Shown: positions 53,037 to 62,525, counted from the first letter of the stretch. The stretch: 64,000 bases of DNA from Salinarimonas ramus (GCF_014645695.1 NZ_BMMF01000003.1:310001-374000); one strand, 5' to 3'. Numbers and translations are program-made. The notes: generated from the sequence alone by a model not told the origin.

Positions 53037-53177
53037 GGATGATCTCCTCGATCGGTGTCGTGGACAGCCCTTTCGGGCTCGACGGTTTCGGGCGAGCGAA
53101 CGCACGGCACGCCGCAGGCGTTCGCGCGGCGGTGCGCCGCAAGGGGGCGCTCGACGTTCGACGGAAAGGAGCCGCGC

Positions 53178-53630
53178 ATGAGCGAGACGACGAGAGACGA
53201 TCCCCACGACCTCGCCCGCTTCGTCTCGGCGCAGGCGGGCGATCTCGAGATCGTGCTCGCGGAGCTCGCCGCCGGCGCGAAGCGCACGCACTGGATCTGG
53301 TGGGTCTTTCCCCAGCACGAGGCGCTGGGGAAGAGCCGCAACGCCACATTCTACGGCATCGGCGATCTCGCCGAGGCGCGCGCCTATCTCGCGCATCCCG
53401 TGCTCGGAAGCCGGCTTCGCGCCTGCGTCGGCCTGCTTCTCTCGCACGCGGGCCGCGACGCGACCGCCATCCTCGGCAGCCCCGACGACAGGAAGGTGCG
53501 CTCGTGCCTCACGCTGTTTCGCGAGGCGGCGCAGGACCCCGCCGACCGGGCGCTGTTCCAGCGAGGGCTCGAGATCTTCTACGGCGGCGCGGCGGACGAG
53601 GCGACGCTCGCCCTGCTCGCCGCGCGCTGA
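53178..53630 (+). CDS. DUF1810 family protein
   Basis: A 150-residue protein of the DUF1810 (calpastatin-annotated) family: DLARFVSAQAGDLEIVLAELAAGAKRTHWIWWVFPQHEALGKSRNATFYGIGDLAEARAYLAHPVLGSRL. The HWIWWVFPQ and FYGI motifs are its hallmarks. Biochemical role unknown. ATG at 53178 follows GGAAAGGAG. No operon partner. Confidence 0.88.
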   Translation: MSETTRDDPHDLARFVSAQAGDLEIVLAELAAGAKRTHWIWWVFPQHEALGKSRNATFYGIGDLAEARAYLAHPVLGSRLRACVGLLLSHAGRDATAILGSPDDRKVRSCLTLFREAAQDPADRALFQRGLEIFYGGAADEATLALLAAR

Positions 53631-54092
53631 GGCGCGCACATCGCGGCGTGGGGCGGACCGTCTCGCGGGCGCATGCGTTCGCCGAGCAGGATCTCTCGGT
53701 GGACCTCGCCGACATGCCGGCGCTGCCGAGGAGCGGGCTCGTGCTGGCGGGCGTTACCCTCACCTCCGGTTGAACAGGCACGAACGAGCCTACGGGCGGC
53801 ACGCGCGCGGCGGTTGTTGCGGCGCAGCATGATCTCCGTACCACCGGGGCCTGCCGAGCCCGCCGAGCGCTTCCGAAAATTGCGCGAGTCAATCGAATAA
53901 ACACAACATAAAATCTATCTTGCTTCATCGGCCCGGTTCACAACGTGCAGTAAACGCAAGTCGGCCCATGGAGCGATCACGACGGTCGAATAAGAATTCC
54001 CTCTCTTGCATGCGTCCCAGGGTGAAGCTAGCGTTGCGAAACGCGCGCACGATCGTCGCAGCCGCAGCAACCATAAAGCGGAGGACCCGGCC
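53631..54092. other. 462-base gene-poor stretch before the sulfite dehydrogenase gene
   Basis: No gene is supported. A short frame follows the DUF1810 stop (ending in LVLAGVTLTSG at 53773) but has no start or family resemblance; it may be a decayed remnant. From about 53890 to 53925 the DNA is AT-rich (AATAAACACAACATAAAATC), the likely promoter zone of the downstream gene. Confidence 0.5.
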
Positions 54093-55403
54093 ATGCTCGA
54101 TGACGCTTCCCACAACCAGGACACCGACAAGCCCGTCGCTCGCACGGAGCCCGGCCACGAGACATCGGGCGCCGAGCCCGGCCGCCGCGGCTTCCTCAAG
54201 GGAGCGAGCCTCGCCACGATGGGCGCGCTGCTGGGCACCACCATCCCCTTCGCGCGCAACATGCCGCCGGGCTTCGTCCCCGTCGCGCTGGCGCAGGACG
54301 TCGGCATGGGGCTCATGGACGCCAAGGACGGGCTCGTGGTCCTGGGCGATCGCCCGGTCAACGCCGAGACGCCGGCGCATCTCCTGGACGACGACGTCAC
54401 GCCCTACGAGCGCCTGTTCGTGCGCAACAACGGCCTCGTGCCGCAGCACGCCATGGACATGAACGCCGAGGGCTGGACGCTCACCATCGACGGCGAGGTC
54501 GACGAGCCGCTCACCCTCACCCTCGCCGACCTGCAGAACGATTTCGAGACGGTGACGGCGCCGCTCTGGCTCGAATGCGGCGGCAACGGCCGCGCCTTCT
54601 TCCAGCCGGGCGCGTCGGGCAACCAATGGACCACGGGTGCCGTCGGCTGCCCCGAGTGGACGGGCGTGCGCCTCAAGGACGTGCTCGAGCGCGCCGGCGT
54701 CAAGCCGACGGCCGTCTATACCGGCCATTACGGCAACGACGTGCACCTCTCGGGCGACCCCGACAAGGTGGTGATCTCCCGCGGCGTGCCCATCGAGAAG
54801 GCGCTCGGCCCCGAGAATCTCATCGCCTGGGCGATGAACGGCGAGCCGATCCCGGCGATCCACGGCTTCCCGCTGCGCCTCGTCGTTCCCGGCTATCCGG
54901 GCTCCGCCTCGCAGAAGTACCTCACCCGCATCTGGGTGCGCGACCAGGAGCACGACGGCGAGAAGATGACGGGCTATTCCTACCGTCTGCCCGCCTACCC
55001 CGTCGCGCCGGGCACCGAGGTGCCCGAGAGCGACATGGTCGTCATGCTCGAGATGCCGGTGAAGTCCCTCGTCACCTTCCCGGCGACGGGCGCCGAGGTT
55101 CCCGCCGGCCGGCCCGCGGAGGTGCGCGGCCACGCCTGGTCGGGCAAGGGCGACGTCGCGGCCATGCACGTCTCCCTCGATTTCGGCCAGACCTGGCAGG
55201 AGGCGGAGCTGATGGCGCCGCCCAACCCCTTCGCCTGGCAGCGCTGGCGCGCGGAGGTCACGCCGCCGGAGGCCGGCTATTACGAGGTCTGGGCGCGCGC
55301 GACGGACAAGGACGGCACCATGCAGCCGCCCGTCGTGCCGGGCTGGAACCCGCGCGGCTACGGCAACAACATGATGCATCGCATCGCGCTCTTCGCGGTC
55401 TGA
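54093..55403 (+). CDS. Sulfite dehydrogenase, molybdopterin subunit (SorA/SoxC-like)
   Basis: A 436-residue periplasmic enzyme of the sulfite oxidase family that oxidises sulfite to sulfate. A twin-arginine signal (GRRGFLKGASLATMGALLGTT, Arg31-Arg32) would export it folded. The molybdenum ligand cysteine is in LWLECGGNGRAFF, with the cofactor-binding GNQWTTGAVGCPEWTGVRL and the C-terminal Mo-co dimerisation domain. ATG at 54093 follows GGAGGAC. A cytochrome c gene follows 98 bases downstream, matching the SorAB or SoxCD arrangement. No other sox genes are present, so SorAB-like detoxification is favoured over thiosulfate oxidation. Confidence 0.87.
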   Translation: MLDDASHNQDTDKPVARTEPGHETSGAEPGRRGFLKGASLATMGALLGTTIPFARNMPPGFVPVALAQDVGMGLMDAKDGLVVLGDRPVNAETPAHLLDDDVTPYERLFVRNNGLVPQHAMDMNAEGWTLTIDGEVDEPLTLTLADLQNDFETVTAPLWLECGGNGRAFFQPGASGNQWTTGAVGCPEWTGVRLKDVLERAGVKPTAVYTGHYGNDVHLSGDPDKVVISRGVPIEKALGPENLIAWAMNGEPIPAIHGFPLRLVVPGYPGSASQKYLTRIWVRDQEHDGEKMTGYSYRLPAYPVAPGTEVPESDMVVMLEMPVKSLVTFPATGAEVPAGRPAEVRGHAWSGKGDVAAMHVSLDFGQTWQEAELMAPPNPFAWQRWRAEVTPPEAGYYEVWARATDKDGTMQPPVVPGWNPRGYGNNMMHRIALFAV

Positions 55404-55501
55404 TCCGCATCTTGCGCCGAATCACGTCCCTCCGGGCGCCCGCGACGAGCGGGCGCCCGGAGCCGTCTCGCCCTCCTCGCACAGCTTCGAGCAGCCGACA
55501 G

Positions 55502-55912
55502 ATGACGTTCTCGACCAGCCGCGCCGCCCTCGCGGCGGCCATCCTCGCCCTCGGCGCCGCCGTGGCGGCGCCGCCCTCGTCGGCCCAGGGCTTCGACCCG
55601 ATGCGCCCGGGAGCCGGCTTCAACCCCATGCTCCCGCAGAGCGGCCAACCGCGCGCGGCGCCGGAGGAGCCCGCGATCGCCGGCAATCCGGATCTCGGCG
55701 GCATCCCGGACGATGTCGGCGCGGAGGAGACGTTCTACCTCTGCTCCGCCTGCCATTCGATGTCGCTCGTCACCCAGCAGCGCCTCACCGACGCCCGCTG
55801 GGACTACACCTGGGACTGGATGGTGGAGGAGCAGGGCATGCCGGAGATGGACGACGAGACGAAGGAGCTCGTCCTCTCCTACCTGAAGCGCCACTTCTCC
55901 GCGGAGCGCTGA
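55502..55912 (+). CDS. Cytochrome c subunit partner of the sulfite dehydrogenase (SorB-like)
   Basis: A 136-residue secreted monoheme cytochrome. It has a signal peptide (RAALAAAILALGAAVAAPPSSAQG), a Pro/Met-rich linker, the heme-binding YLCSACHSM (CxxCH), and a likely Met ligand in EEQGMPEMDDE. The short domain ends in VLSYLKRHFS. It would accept electrons from the molybdenum subunit and pass them to the respiratory chain. ATG at 55502; co-directional with the upstream subunit. Confidence 0.85.
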   Translation: MTFSTSRAALAAAILALGAAVAAPPSSAQGFDPMRPGAGFNPMLPQSGQPRAAPEEPAIAGNPDLGGIPDDVGAEETFYLCSACHSMSLVTQQRLTDARWDYTWDWMVEEQGMPEMDDETKELVLSYLKRHFSAER

Positions 55913-56020
55913 CGTTAGACGGCTACCTGTGCGGGTAGCGGGTGCGCAACTCCCTCTTAACTTCGGATGTGCTCACATACACGACGCGCCGAGACGGGCG
56001 TCGCCATCCGGGGAAAGGGA

Positions 56021-57160
56021 ATGCTGCGCACGCGCCGCCGGGAGAGCGACCGCGCCTACGTCGCTCTCGTGGATCTCCTCTACACCTCGCTGAAGACGGT
56101 GAGCGTCATCGCGCTGGCCTCCGGGGCCGTGGGCGCGATCATCGCGATCCGCACGGGTGACCCTTGGATGTGGGTGCTCGCCGCCCTCGCGACGGTGATC
56201 GGCGTGGCGCGCTGCGCCAAGATCTTCGCCTACGACCTCCTCGTCCGCCCCACGCCGAAGACGCCGCAGACCGCGGCGCGCTGGGAGCGCTGGTACGAGG
56301 TGGGCTCCTACGTCTTCGCGGGCCTGCTCGGGATCATGGTGGCGCGGGCGCTTTCCTTCGACGACGCGTACGGGCACATGCTCGGGGTCGGCATGATCAT
56401 GTGCTACGCCTCGGGCCTCGCGGCGCGGACCTCGGTGCGCCCGCGCATCTCGCTGATCACCGGCGGGCTGCTGCTCGCGCCCTTCGTCATCGCGGCCCTG
56501 GCGCGGCTCGACCCCTACTACGCCGCGGCCGCCGCCTTCATCGGCTTCTACTTCTTCTCGTACGTGGAGTTCGTGCGCTTCGTCTACGGCACGCTGCGCA
56601 CGAGCCTCGACAACCGCGAGGCGCTGGAGCGCCTGACGCGGACCGATCCCCTCACCGGGCTCGCCAACCGCCTCGCGCTCGACGAGGCGCTCGCCGAGGA
56701 CGCCGCGTCGGGCCAGCCGGCCTCGGTCCTGTGCTTCGATCTCGATCGCTTCAAGGCCGTCAACGACACGATGGGGCACGCCGCCGGCGACGAGCTCCTG
56801 CGCCAGGTCGCGGCGCGGGTCGGCGGCCTCGTGGGCCCGCGCGACCTCCTCGCCCGCCAGGGCGGCGACGAGTTCGTCGTGCTGCGCCGCGGGCCGGAGG
56901 ATCCGCGCGCGCTGGGCGAGGCCATCGTGGAGGCTCTCGCGCATCCCTTCGTCCTGCCCGGCGGACGCGCCGAGATCGGCGCTTCGGTGGGGATCGCCGC
57001 GGCGCCGACGCCGGAGGCGCCCGCGCGCCTGCTCGTCGCGCAGGCGGACGCAGCGCTCTACACGGCCAAGGCGGAGGGACGCGGGCGCGTCTGCGGCTGG
57101 CCGCCGCGATCGGCGACGCGCGACGAGGCGCCCGCGGAGACCGCGACCGCCGCCGCCTGA
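56021..57160 (+). CDS. Membrane-anchored diguanylate cyclase (GGDEF)
   Basis: A 379-residue protein with about six membrane helices in the first 190 residues, then a GGDEF domain (RTDPLTGLANRLALDEAL ... FDLDRFKAVNDTMGHAAGDELLRQVA ... RQGGDEFVVLRR ... ASVGIAAAP). The catalytic GGDEF is intact, so it should make cyclic di-GMP. The inhibitory I-site (RxxD five residues before GGDEF) reads GPRD, lacking the Arg, so product inhibition is probably lost. The sensory membrane region has no recognised ligand. ATG at 56021 after GGGAAAGGG; an ATG at 55967 is possible. Confidence 0.9.
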   Translation: MLRTRRRESDRAYVALVDLLYTSLKTVSVIALASGAVGAIIAIRTGDPWMWVLAALATVIGVARCAKIFAYDLLVRPTPKTPQTAARWERWYEVGSYVFAGLLGIMVARALSFDDAYGHMLGVGMIMCYASGLAARTSVRPRISLITGGLLLAPFVIAALARLDPYYAAAAAFIGFYFFSYVEFVRFVYGTLRTSLDNREALERLTRTDPLTGLANRLALDEALAEDAASGQPASVLCFDLDRFKAVNDTMGHAAGDELLRQVAARVGGLVGPRDLLARQGGDEFVVLRRGPEDPRALGEAIVEALAHPFVLPGGRAEIGASVGIAAAPTPEAPARLLVAQADAALYTAKAEGRGRVCGWPPRSATRDEAPAETATAAA

Positions 57161-57164
57161 GGTC

Positions 57165-57998
57165 TCACGCGAAGGCGAGGACGCGCGCCGGCCCACCCGA
57201 GCCGCCGCGATGCTTCGGCGCGCCCAGGACGAGCGTCGCCCCCGTCGCCGGCAGCCGATCGAGGTTGGCCACGCACTCGATGCCCCAGCGGTTCTCCGGC
57301 AGCCAGGCGTAATGCGTGGCGAAGTCCGGCGAGGGGCCGTGGTCGAGGGAGAGCGTGTCGACCGCGATGCCGACGGCCGAGCTCTCCTCGAGGAGCATCT
57401 GCGCGGCCTCCACGTGGAAGCCGGGGAAATGCATCGTGCCGTCCCCGTCCGCGTTGCGGAAGCGCTCCGTCTCCAGGTGATCCGCCCAACCCGACAGCAT
57501 GGCGACGCAGCAGGCCTCGGGCAGCGGCCCGTGCTGCGCGATCCAGGCCCTCAAATCGTCCGGCGTCACCTGCGCGTCCGCATCCTCCGCCGCCTTGGCA
57601 CGGATGTCGACGATGGCGAGGGGCGCGACGAGGTTCGTCACCGGGATCTCGGCGACGCTCTGCCCGTCCTCCGAAAAGTGCAGCGGCGCGTCGACGTGCG
57701 TGCCGGTATGCTCGTTCACGCGGATGACGTTGAGGTTGAACATGTGCTCCGCATAGTTGAACACGTTCTCGACGAAGAATTGCTGCTCCCCGAAGAACGT
57801 GGGGAAGCCCTCGTGCAGCTCGTGCGTGAGGTCGACGGGAGCGCCCGAGATCTGCGCCCGCGCCGGGGACGCGCCGAGCGTCATCGCCCCGGTCGACACG
57901 GCCGCCAGAGCCGCCGCGCCGCCCGCGGAGCGCCGAAACAGGTCGCGCCGGCTCAGCATGCGGTTCTTGACCGCGTTCGTCACGCAGATGTCGCACAT
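57165..57998 (-). CDS. Cyclase family protein (metal-dependent hydrolase), Tat-exported
   Basis: A 277-residue protein of the family that includes kynurenine formamidase and isatin hydrolase. The metal-binding motif is HTGTHVDAPLHF. Later HFPGFHVEAAQMLLEE and VDTLSLDHG complete the fold. An N-terminal twin-arginine signal (LSRRDLFRRSAGGAAALAAVS) sends it to the periplasm, unusual for kynurenine formamidase. Substrate unknown. ATG at 57996-57998 follows GGGAGAG. A short CDICV motif opens the chain. Converges on the diguanylate cyclase gene five bases away. Confidence 0.85.
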   Translation of the reverse strand: MCDICVTNAVKNRMLSRRDLFRRSAGGAAALAAVSTGAMTLGASPARAQISGAPVDLTHELHEGFPTFFGEQQFFVENVFNYAEHMFNLNVIRVNEHTGTHVDAPLHFSEDGQSVAEIPVTNLVAPLAIVDIRAKAAEDADAQVTPDDLRAWIAQHGPLPEACCVAMLSGWADHLETERFRNADGDGTMHFPGFHVEAAQMLLEESSAVGIAVDTLSLDHGPSPDFATHYAWLPENRWGIECVANLDRLPATGATLVLGAPKHRGGSGGPARVLAFA

Positions 57999-58159
57999 GG
58001 TCGTCTCTCCCTGGCGCACGTCCCGGCGCCTCTCGCCATTCCCTTCGGGCAGGAGGAGCTTAGCCGGCAGGGGGCGCGGGTCAATCGCGCGTGGCCGGAC
58101 TTTTCCAAGCGCTTGGGTTATGCTTCGATGCGCCATGTAGGGAGAGGCAGTTGCAGCTC

Positions 58160-58555
58160 ATGACGATCATCGAAGCCGAAGCCCGGATGCAGGAGCGCCG
58201 CGAGGGAGGGTACGCCGTGTCCGCGCGCTACGACCGGAGGCGCGGCCGCGTCGTCGTGCGCCTGAGCACGGGCGTCGAGCTCACCTTCCCGGCGTCGCTC
58301 GCGCAGGGTCTCGCCGGAGCCGACCCGGACGCGCTCTCCCGCATCGAGATCAGCCCGTCGGGGCTCGGGCTTCATTGGCCGGCGCTCGATGCCGACCTTT
58401 CGGTGCCGGACCTCCTGCAAGGCGTCTTCGGGACGCGCAGCTGGATGGCCGCGCAGCTCGGCGCGCGGGGCGGTCGCGCGCGCTCGGACGCCAAGACGTC
58501 CGCCGCGCGCGCGAACGGGCGCAAGGGCGGCAGACCCAAGCGGGCGAGCGGCTGA
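58160..58555 (+). CDS. DUF2442 domain protein
   Basis: A 131-residue protein with the DUF2442 fold (YAVSARYDRRRGRVVVRLSTGVELTFPASLAQGLAGADPDALSRIEISPSGLGLHWPALDADLSVPDLLQGVFG). It has a basic C-terminal tail that reads as an AT-hook-like, DNA-binding extension (SAARANGRKGGRPKRASG). Such proteins often accompany DUF4160 toxin-antitoxin-like genes, but no DUF4160 gene is adjacent here. A TTG at 58151 with GGAGAGG closer to it is an alternative start. Probably a small DNA-binding regulator. Confidence 0.82.
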   Translation: MTIIEAEARMQERREGGYAVSARYDRRRGRVVVRLSTGVELTFPASLAQGLAGADPDALSRIEISPSGLGLHWPALDADLSVPDLLQGVFGTRSWMAAQLGARGGRARSDAKTSAARANGRKGGRPKRASG

Positions 58556-58677
58556 CAGCCTTGCGACCGATCCGCTTGCCGATCGTTCATATCCGAACTA
58601 TTCCTGGCATCCGCCTTTCGTCGCATGAGAGAAGGCTCGAAGAAAAGAGCCGCCAGAGGAAACGCCAGGAGCCCGCC

Positions 58678-60456
58678 ATGGCCTATCGTGCACCCGTATC
58701 GCAGATGCTGTTCTCCATGCGCGCCGTGGCGGGGCTCGACGCCGCGATCGAGGGCGGGCTCTATCCGGATCTCACGACGCAGCTCGTGGCGCAGATCCTG
58801 GAGGCGGCGGGCGATTTCGCGGCCGAGCGGCTGGAGCCCCTCAACCGTCCGGGCGATCTCGCGGGGCTGCGCAAGGACGGCGCCGCGGTGCGCACGCCCG
58901 ACGGCTTCCCGAAGGCCTATCAGGACTGGATCTCCGGCGGCTGGAACGCCCTGCCCGGCCCCGTCGAGCACGGCGGCCAGGGCCTGCCGATCCTCGTCAA
59001 CACCGCCTGCGTCGAGATGTGGAACGCGGCGAACATGGCCTTCGCGCTGTGCCCGATCCTCACCATGGGCGCCATCGACGCGATCGAGGCGCACGCCTCG
59101 CCGGATCTCAAGGAGCGCTATCTGGAGAAGCTCGTCTCCGGCGAGTGGACGGCGACCATGAACCTCACCGAGCCCCAGGCCGGCTCGGATCTCTCGGCCC
59201 TGCGCACCCGCGCCGAGCGCGCCGACGACGGGACGTACCGGATCTTCGGCCAGAAGATCTACATCACCTTCGGCGAGCACGACCTCACCGACAACATCGT
59301 GCATCTCGTGCTCGCGCGCCTGCCCGACGCGCCGCACGGCACGCGCGGCATCTCGCTCTTCCTCGTGCCGAAGATCCTGCCCGACGGCTCGCGCAACGAC
59401 GTCGTCTGCGCCGGGCTCGAGCACAAGCTCGGCATCCACGCGGCCCCAACCTGCACCATGTCCTACGGCGAGGCCGGCGGAGCCGTCGGGTGGCTCGTCG
59501 GCGAGGAGAATCGCGGGCTCGCCTGCATGTTCACCATGATGAACAACGCGCGCCTCGCCGTCGGCGTCCAGGGTGTCGCCATGGCCGAGCGGGCGACGCA
59601 GCGCGCTCTCGACTATGCCCGCGAGCGCCGCCAGGGCCGCACGGTGGCCTATACGGGCCAGGGCATGGTGGCGATCGCCGAGCACGCGGACGTGCGGCGC
59701 ATGCTCTCCTCCATGCGCGGGCTGACGGAGGCGGCGCGCGGCATCTGCTTCCTCACGGCCGCTTCCCTGGACGCGGCGGGGCGCGCCGGCGACGTCGAGG
59801 CGCGCAAGGCCGCCTTCGAGCGCGCCTCGCTGCTGACGCCGCTGGCCAAGGCGTTCTCCACCGACATCGCCGTCGAGGTCGCCTCGCTCGGCGTGCAGGT
59901 GCACGGCGGCATGGGCTTCGTGGAGGAGACGGGTGCGGCTCAATATTACCGCGACGCGCGCATCCTGCCGATCTACGAGGGCACGAACGGCATCCAGGCG
60001 ATCGACCTCGTCACCCGCAAGCTGCCGCTGTCGGGCGGCGCCACGGTGCGCGCCGAGATCGCCCGCATCCGCGCGAGCGCGACGCGGGTGACGAAGGAGG
60101 CGGACGAGCGCTTCGGCGCGCTCGGCCCGCGCCTGCGCGAGGCGACCATGCGCCTCGACGAGGCGACCGCATGGATGCTCGCGGCGCTGGCCGAGGGCCG
60201 CCAGGACGACGTTCTCGCCGGCGCGACGCCCTATCTGCGCCTCTTCGCCATGACCCGCGGCGTCGCCTGCCTGGCCGACGAGGCGCTCGCAGCGAAAGCA
60301 GCGCTCGCCGCCGGCGAGACCGATCCCGCCCACGAGGCGCGGATCGCGCGGGCGCGCTACATGGCGGAGGCGCATCTCGGCGAGACGGAGGGGCTGGCCC
60401 GCTCCGCTACCGCCGGTGCGGCGGCGCTGCCGGCCGCGGACGCGCTCGCGGTCTGA
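58678..60456 (+). CDS. Acyl-CoA dehydrogenase
   Basis: A 592-residue FAD enzyme of the longer (FadE12/AcdA-like) class that oxidises acyl-CoA to 2-enoyl-CoA. An N-terminal extension domain is followed by MNLTEPQAGSDLSALRT (flavin and substrate segment), the beta domain, and QVHGGMGFVEETGAAQYYRDARILPIYEGTNGIQAIDL, where the Glu of YEGT is the catalytic base. A C-terminal helical extension follows. ATG at 58678 after CCAGGAG. The SDR gene 74 bases downstream may belong to the same pathway. Confidence 0.9.
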   Translation: MAYRAPVSQMLFSMRAVAGLDAAIEGGLYPDLTTQLVAQILEAAGDFAAERLEPLNRPGDLAGLRKDGAAVRTPDGFPKAYQDWISGGWNALPGPVEHGGQGLPILVNTACVEMWNAANMAFALCPILTMGAIDAIEAHASPDLKERYLEKLVSGEWTATMNLTEPQAGSDLSALRTRAERADDGTYRIFGQKIYITFGEHDLTDNIVHLVLARLPDAPHGTRGISLFLVPKILPDGSRNDVVCAGLEHKLGIHAAPTCTMSYGEAGGAVGWLVGEENRGLACMFTMMNNARLAVGVQGVAMAERATQRALDYARERRQGRTVAYTGQGMVAIAEHADVRRMLSSMRGLTEAARGICFLTAASLDAAGRAGDVEARKAAFERASLLTPLAKAFSTDIAVEVASLGVQVHGGMGFVEETGAAQYYRDARILPIYEGTNGIQAIDLVTRKLPLSGGATVRAEIARIRASATRVTKEADERFGALGPRLREATMRLDEATAWMLAALAEGRQDDVLAGATPYLRLFAMTRGVACLADEALAAKAALAAGETDPAHEARIARARYMAEAHLGETEGLARSATAGAAALPAADALAV

Positions 60457-60530
60457 TCGGCGCGCAAGGGAGACGTCGGTGCCCCCTGCGTGCTAGACCG
60501 GCGAGGCGGAATCAGAGCCGGGAGCACGCC

Positions 60531-61355
60531 GTGGAGCCCATCGTCGCCCTCGTCGCCGGAGCCTCCCGCGGCGTCGGGCGCGGCATCGCGCTCGGCCTCG
60601 CGGAAGCCGGCGCGATCGTCATCGTCACGGGACGCTCGTCCGAGGCCGGTCCGCGCACGGAGGGGCGCCGCGAGACGGTGGAGGACACCGCCCGCGACGT
60701 CGAGGCGACGGGCGGGCGAGGCCATCCCTACATCTGCGACCACACCGACGAGCGCGAGGTCGACGGGCTCGTCTCGTGGGCGCTGCGCCGTTTCGGGCGC
60801 ATCGACGTCGCGGTCTCGTCGGTCTGGGGCGGCAACGAGGGCTTCGACGGCGACACCTTCCCCGACGGGTCGCGCTGGGGCACGCCGTTCTGGCGGCGCC
60901 CGACGGGGCTGATGGGCCGCTTCCAGGAGACGGGCGTGCGCCCGGCGCTGCTGCTGGCCCGCGCGGTGGCGCCCGCCATGGTCTCGGCGAAACGTGGGCT
61001 CATCGGCTTCGTATCCTTCGACACGAGCGCCTTCTATCTCGGGGACGTCTTCTACGACGGCGCGAAGCACGCGCTGAACCGCCTCGCCTTCGCCTGCGCG
61101 CAAGAGCTGCGCCCCCACGGCGTCACGGCGCTCGCGCTCTCGCCGGGCCGTGTCGCCACCGAGCGCGTGCGCGAGGCGGGGGAGGCGGATGCCGCGAGCG
61201 AGACGCCGCTCTTCGTCGGGCGCGCCGTCGCGGCACTCGCGCACGATCCGGACGTCATGCGCCATGCCGGGCGGGTCGTCGCGACCGCGGACCTCGCCCG
61301 GCAATACGGCTTCACCGATAGCGACGGCCGGGTGCCGGAACGCTTCCGCCCCTGA
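60531..61355 (+). CDS. SDR family oxidoreductase (complex variant)
   Basis: A 274-residue short-chain dehydrogenase. The cofactor loop reads VAGASRGVGRGIALGLAEAG, with SSVWGGNEG in place of NNAG and the Tyr-x3-Lys in VFYDGAKHALNR. The catalytic Ser is in SFDTSAFYLG. GTG start at 60531, with GGGAG ideally placed. Long insert FPDGSRWGTPFWRRPTGLMGRF between the core strands resembles the DHRS1-like group. Its last 44 bases overlap the 3' end of the converging VKOR-like gene. Confidence 0.85.
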   Translation: MEPIVALVAGASRGVGRGIALGLAEAGAIVIVTGRSSEAGPRTEGRRETVEDTARDVEATGGRGHPYICDHTDEREVDGLVSWALRRFGRIDVAVSSVWGGNEGFDGDTFPDGSRWGTPFWRRPTGLMGRFQETGVRPALLLARAVAPAMVSAKRGLIGFVSFDTSAFYLGDVFYDGAKHALNRLAFACAQELRPHGVTALALSPGRVATERVREAGEADAASETPLFVGRAVAALAHDPDVMRHAGRVVATADLARQYGFTDSDGRVPERFRP

Positions 61356-61965
61356 CGGGCGCGTCGGTACGCACCGGCGCGGGGTGGCGCACCGGGGCCG
61401 CGCGCGGGCGCGGCGGCGGCGAATCCTGCGGATGCGTGACGCCGAGCGCCTTCGCCGTCTCCGGCAGCGAGAGCCCGAAGCTGGCGAAATGGGCGAGCGC
61501 GTCGACGACGCAATAGGGGCACCAGGCCTTGTCGACGAAGGGCATGCGGTAGAACAGATACTGCGCCGCCACCGCCGCCTGCGCACCCGAGAAGGCGCTC
61601 GCCGCGACCGGGATCCACGGGCGCTCGCGCCAGCGCTCCGGCGGACCGGCGGCCGCGAGCGACAGGTTCGCCGCATGCATCGCGAGGGTGAGAGGTCCGT
61701 CCGGCATGCCGTAGGAATAGGCCTCGTCGGAGGTGTTCACCTTCGCCGTGTCGAAGTTCGGTCGGCGCGTCGGGGGATCGGGCAGGCGGCGCACCGTGCC
61801 CGTTTGGAAGAGCGTCACGAACGCCATCGAGGCCATGCCCACGAGCGAGGTCGCGACGATGGCGCGGCGATAGGCCATGTCCCGCGAGCGGTCGTTGCGG
61901 ATGCGGGTCTTCAGGCGCTCGGGCGTGTAGCCCGGGCTCGTCGCGTCCATGAGATATTGCTTCAT
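61312..61965 (-). CDS. Vitamin K epoxide reductase-like membrane protein
   Basis: A 217-residue protein with about four membrane helices and the redox pair in AWCPYCVVDALAHFASFGLSL, typical of the VKOR family, which passes electrons from thiols to quinones. Only this CxxC is present; the loop cysteine pair of classical VKOR is absent, so it may be a degenerate or divergent member. The C-terminus is a Pro/Arg-rich tail that overlaps the SDR gene end. ATG at 61963-61965 with GAGGCAGCC upstream. No DsbA-like partner nearby. Confidence 0.7.
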   Translation of the reverse strand: MKQYLMDATSPGYTPERLKTRIRNDRSRDMAYRRAIVATSLVGMASMAFVTLFQTGTVRRLPDPPTRRPNFDTAKVNTSDEAYSYGMPDGPLTLAMHAANLSLAAAGPPERWRERPWIPVAASAFSGAQAAVAAQYLFYRMPFVDKAWCPYCVVDALAHFASFGLSLPETAKALGVTHPQDSPPPRPRAAPVRHPAPVRTDAPVRGGSVPAPGRRYR

Positions 61966-62108
61966 CGGCTGCCTCGCTCTCTCTCGTCTCGCTGATCGAT
62001 TCCGCCCGCCAACGCGTGCCCGGCGCAGGAAGTTGCGAGCCGCGCCGGGTTGCCCGCGCGGCCAAATCGCGCGAGGGTGCGCCGCATTCCGCGAGAGAGT
62101 GAGACCCC

Positions 62109-62504
62109 ATGAACGAGGCCGCCGCCGATCCGCGCCCCATCGTCGCCCTCGTGGCGCACGACGAGAAGAAGGCCGACCTCGTCGCGTTCTGCCGCACCCA
62201 TTCGCAGGAGCTCTCGCGCTTTCGCCTCGTGGCGACGGGCACGACCGGCGGGCGCATCGCCGAGGCTCTGCCGCAGCTCGAGATCACGCGGCTGAAATCC
62301 GGCCCGCTGGGCGGGGATCAGCAGATCGGCGCGCTCATCGCGGAGGAGCGGGTCGCAGCGATGATCTTCTTCGTCGACGCGCTCACGCCCCATCCGCACG
62401 ACGTCGACGTCAAGGCCTTGATGCGCCTAGCGATCCTCTACGACATCCCCTTCGCGCTCAACCGCGCGAGCGCGGAGCTCGTGCTGAAGGCGGACGGGGC
62501 GTGA
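62109..62504 (+). CDS. mgsA: Methylglyoxal synthase
   Basis: A 131-residue enzyme that converts dihydroxyacetone phosphate to methylglyoxal and phosphate, a bypass of lower glycolysis. [23 protein letters not shown] and the phosphate-binding [14 protein letters not shown] are all typical, as is [18 protein letters not shown], whose Asp residues include the catalytic one. ATG at 62109. It converges on the class I aldolase, the enzyme that makes its substrate. Confidence 0.95.
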   Translation: MNEAAADPRPIVALVAHDEKKADLVAFCRTHSQELSRFRLVATGTTGGRIAEALPQLEITRLKSGPLGGDQQIGALIAEERVAAMIFFVDALTPHPHDVDVKALMRLAILYDIPFALNRASAELVLKADGA

Positions 62505-62525
62505 GGAGCACGCGCACGTGACACG

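Noticed and set aside
53673-53900. Short frames after DUF1810
   Set aside because: No start signal or conserved motif; at best a decayed remnant.
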